Shown piece after piece: positions 62,003 through 64,000 of a DNA stretch of 64,000 nucleotides. This stretch comes from Crocinitomix catalasitica ATCC 23190 (GTDB lineage Bacteria > Bacteroidota > Bacteroidia > Flavobacteriales_D > Crocinitomicaceae). Numbering within the stretch: the first letter of the stretch is position 1; each line of letters starts with the position of its first letter. Both the position numbers and the translations under genes were made by a program. The notes under the pieces are model-generated. The model saw nothing but the letters and a program-made list of their open reading frames with translations, was not told the origin of the DNA and made no database searches. The DNA is taken from contig NZ_KK211319.1 of the NCBI RefSeq assembly GCF_000621625.1, positions 5,677 through 69,676 on the forward strand, written 5' to 3'.

Positions 62003-63229
62003 ATGGAATTTCAAATTTCAGCAAAGGCTAAAAAGACAATTTTCGGAGTTATCGGTGTAGGTTTAGTAGCCTTTATCATTGGTATATTCCAAAATTCGGA
62101 GACACCACAATTGCCAACTAGAATATTATCTAATTTCTTAGTTGATGGATTGTTTTTCATGGGTATCGCATTGGGAGCATTATTCTTCCTTGCTTTACAG
62201 TATGCAACTGAAACAGGTTGGTCAGTAGCAATTAAACGTGTCGTAGAGGGTGTTTCTTCTTATGTAGTTGTAGGTGCAATCATTTTAGTTGTATTGTTTT
62301 TAGTTCTAACTTTCACTGATGGTGGATGGTTTGGAGCACTAACAAATCATGGACATCATACTGGTCATATCTATGCTTGGATGGATCCTGTAGTTGTGGA
62401 ACATGATACAATTATTCAGAATAAAGCTCCTTTTTTAACTAAAGGGTTCTTCTGGGGTGTTACTGTTTTATACCTTGGTGTATACGTTTTATTTTATAAA
62501 GGATTTAGAAAAAGAAGTTTGCAAGAAGATTTGGAAGGTGGAACTAAAATTCACTTCAAAAACTTCGCTAAAGGAGCATTGTTTTTAGTTTTATTTGGAT
62601 ATTTCAGCTCAACGTCTTCATGGCACTGGATTATGTCGGTTGATGCACACTGGTTCTCTACTTTATACGGATGGTATGTATTCGGTGGAATGTGGTGTAC
62701 GGCAATGACGACTATCATGTTATTGATTCTTTATTTGAAGAAAAAAGGACATTTACAAGCGGTTAATGATAGTCATATTCATGATGTGGGTAAATGGATA
62801 TTTGCAACTAGTTTCTTGTGGTCGTACTTATTCTTCTCTCAGTTCATGTTATACTGGTATGCTGACATTCCTGAAGAAGTAATTTACTATGTAACGAGAA
62901 TAGAAAATTATAAACTTATCTTCTGGGGTATGTTTATGATCAACTTTATTATTCCAATGTTAATCTTAATGTCAAGAGATGCCAAAAGAAACGCAGGAAT
63001 CTTAATGTTTGTTTGTCTTGTGATTATCTTAGGACACTGGGCTGACGTATTTATGTTAGTAATGCCAGGAACAATGGGTGAATTTGGAAATATTGGCTTT
63101 TTGGAAATTGGATTATTTATGGTTTTTGCTGGTTTGTTTACATATACTGTTTTAACAACCATTTCAAAAGCTCCGTTGATGCCTAAGAATCATCCTTACT
63201 TAGATGAAAGTAAACATCACGACATTTAA
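62003..63229 (+). CDS. actF: Alternative complex III subunit F (NrfD-like membrane protein)
   Basis: 408 residues, about ten transmembrane helices (KTIFGVIGVGLVAFIIGIF, LVDGLFFMGIALGALFFLALQ, SYVVVGAIILVVLFLVL, WGVTVLYLGVYVLFY, LFLVLFGYFSSTSSWHWIMSVDAHWFSTLYGWYVFGGMWCTAMTTI in several helices). STSSWHWIMSVDAHWFSTLYG and WADVFMLVMPG are ActF signatures. It is the second NrfD-like membrane subunit. It precedes coxB by 28 bp, so oxidase genes appear to follow in the same operon. Confidence 0.93.
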   Translation: MEFQISAKAKKTIFGVIGVGLVAFIIGIFQNSETPQLPTRILSNFLVDGLFFMGIALGALFFLALQYATETGWSVAIKRVVEGVSSYVVVGAIILVVLFLVLTFTDGGWFGALTNHGHHTGHIYAWMDPVVVEHDTIIQNKAPFLTKGFFWGVTVLYLGVYVLFYKGFRKRSLQEDLEGGTKIHFKNFAKGALFLVLFGYFSSTSSWHWIMSVDAHWFSTLYGWYVFGGMWCTAMTTIMLLILYLKKKGHLQAVNDSHIHDVGKWIFATSFLWSYLFFSQFMLYWYADIPEEVIYYVTRIENYKLIFWGMFMINFIIPMLILMSRDAKRNAGILMFVCLVIILGHWADVFMLVMPGTMGEFGNIGFLEIGLFMVFAGLFTYTVLTTISKAPLMPKNHPYLDESKHHDI

Positions 63230-63257
63230 TTAATATAGAGATCAAAAGAATATAGAA

Positions 63258-64000
63258 ATGGGAATGAAATTTATAGTTTTAGTCGTAATCGTATTGGTTG
63301 TAATTGCCGTTGCACAGATAATGCGTGTTTATGAGCTCTCGAAAAAAATTAGAGGCAAAAGTGAAGCGGATATTGATCTGAGAACGAATAATATTAATGC
63401 TGGATTAATGTTGGCATTCTTAGCGTTATTCTTCGGTTCATTCTTCTATATGCTATTCGCATATGGTAGAGGTATGTTGCCAAACGCTTCATCTAAATTA
63501 GGTTTAGAAGTTGATTGGTTATATAACGTCAACTGGGTTATAGTGATTCTTGTTTTTGTAATTACAAATAGTTTACTTTTTGTATTTGCTTGGAAATATG
63601 CTTACGATCCAAAAAGAAGAGCGCACTGGTTTCCTCATGATAATAAATTAGAGATGATCTGGACAGTTGTTCCAGCTTGTGTACTTGCTGTAATAATCAT
63701 TTTAGGTTTGATGACTTGGAATGATATAACTGGTAAACCTTCTGATGATGCTAAAATAATTGAGATCTACGGTAAACAATTTGATTGGACAGCTAGATAT
63801 GCTGGAGATGATAATAAATTAGGATTTGCAGATTACAAATTGGTAGGTGCTTATGGAGACTATAGTAATCCTTTAGGTGTTATTACTGAAAAGCATGTAA
63901 AATGGCAAGTAGCTTCTTTGGATAACCAAATGAAAACTATACACGAACAATTAGATGCGCAAGCGCACGGTACAGAAATGTATAGTGTGGCGAATGTGAA
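63258..64000 (+). CDS. coxB: Cytochrome c oxidase subunit II, partial (cut by window end)
   Basis: An open frame of 247 codons runs off the window end from the ATG at 63258 (MGMKFIVLVVIVLVVIAVAQ). It has an extra N-terminal helix, a second helix (AGLMLAFLALFFGSFFYMLF), then the two subunit II helices (VNWVIVILVFVITNSLLFVFAWKYAY in two parts, LEMIWTVVPACVLAVIIILGL) and the start of the cupredoxin domain (IIEIYGKQFDWTARYAG). The CuA-site residues lie beyond the window. It follows actF, which matches the act-cox operon arrangement of Bacteroidota. Confidence 0.93.
   Translation, partial: MGMKFIVLVVIVLVVIAVAQIMRVYELSKKIRGKSEADIDLRTNNINAGLMLAFLALFFGSFFYMLFAYGRGMLPNASSKLGLEVDWLYNVNWVIVILVFVITNSLLFVFAWKYAYDPKRRAHWFPHDNKLEMIWTVVPACVLAVIIILGLMTWNDITGKPSDDAKIIEIYGKQFDWTARYAGDDNKLGFADYKLVGAYGDYSNPLGVITEKHVKWQVASLDNQMKTIHEQLDAQAHGTEMYSVANV

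Overview
The window is a low-GC chromosomal segment of a Bacteroidota bacterium, most likely order Flavobacteriales and possibly close to Crocinitomicaceae/Cryomorphaceae (the family is an inference). The evidence is: many TAnnTTTG-type -7 promoter boxes; type IX secretion (T9SS) cargo with type A and type B C-terminal domains; a PorP/SprF protein; an IPExxxVDY-family gene next to pyruvate kinase; a split ATP synthase cluster without atpD/atpC; and an alternative complex III (Act) operon running into cytochrome oxidase. Most of the window is ordinary housekeeping sequence. I see no tRNA, rRNA, CRISPR array or prophage.

Layout. 1-392: repeat-rich, gene-free stretch (REP-like palindromes, heptamer array, dispersed stem-loop element). 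393-1681 (-): methylmalonyl-CoA epimerase and a T9SS cargo protein. 1886-7726 (+): tight five-gene operon (peptide-binding lipoprotein, hemW, free-Met-sulfoxide reductase, Ig-like lipoprotein, methyltransferase-like protein). 7745-8494 (-): a putative outer-membrane protein. 8648-11237: purD and a CorC-type transporter. 11520-17758: bactofilin, atpZ, a small membrane protein and atpBEFHAG. 17811-20582: accessory island with a REP-associated tyrosine transposase (RAYT), many REP palindromes, degenerate copies of the transposase 3' end, one small secreted orphan and one secreted pseudogene. 20583-25274: ribE, a TolB/CsgG-like barrel protein and a T9SS type B protein. 25475-31999: pepA-pdxA, DUF177-rpmF, fabH-accB-accC. 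32088-45150: envelope genes (WD40-like protein, very large phosphoesterase/PKD T9SS protein, PorP/SprF, second peptide-binding lipoprotein, LTD protein) with asd between. 45157-47922: pyk, the IPExxxVDY gene and a cyclase. 48081-52790: rimP-nusA-infB. 52911-53390 (-): SPOR protein. 53657-64000: actABCDEF and the start of coxB.

How the genes work together. The Act operon encodes a quinol:electron-acceptor oxidoreductase that passes electrons to a cytochrome oxidase (coxB, cut by the window end), generating the proton gradient used by the ATP synthase encoded at 12-17.8 kb. Two operon members carry unexpected C-terminal additions. ActE (monoheme cytochrome c) is fused to a TSP3 repeat and an OmpA-type peptidoglycan-binding domain with both diagnostic residues present. 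ActC carries a charged linker and a helix-hairpin-helix domain. Together they suggest that this respiratory complex may be physically tethered to the cell wall and to another partner; this is the most interesting observation in the window.

Several gene starts were moved from the longest reading frame to an internal start on the basis of a nearby TAnnTTTG promoter, family N-termini or signal peptides; the evidence field of each gene says so.
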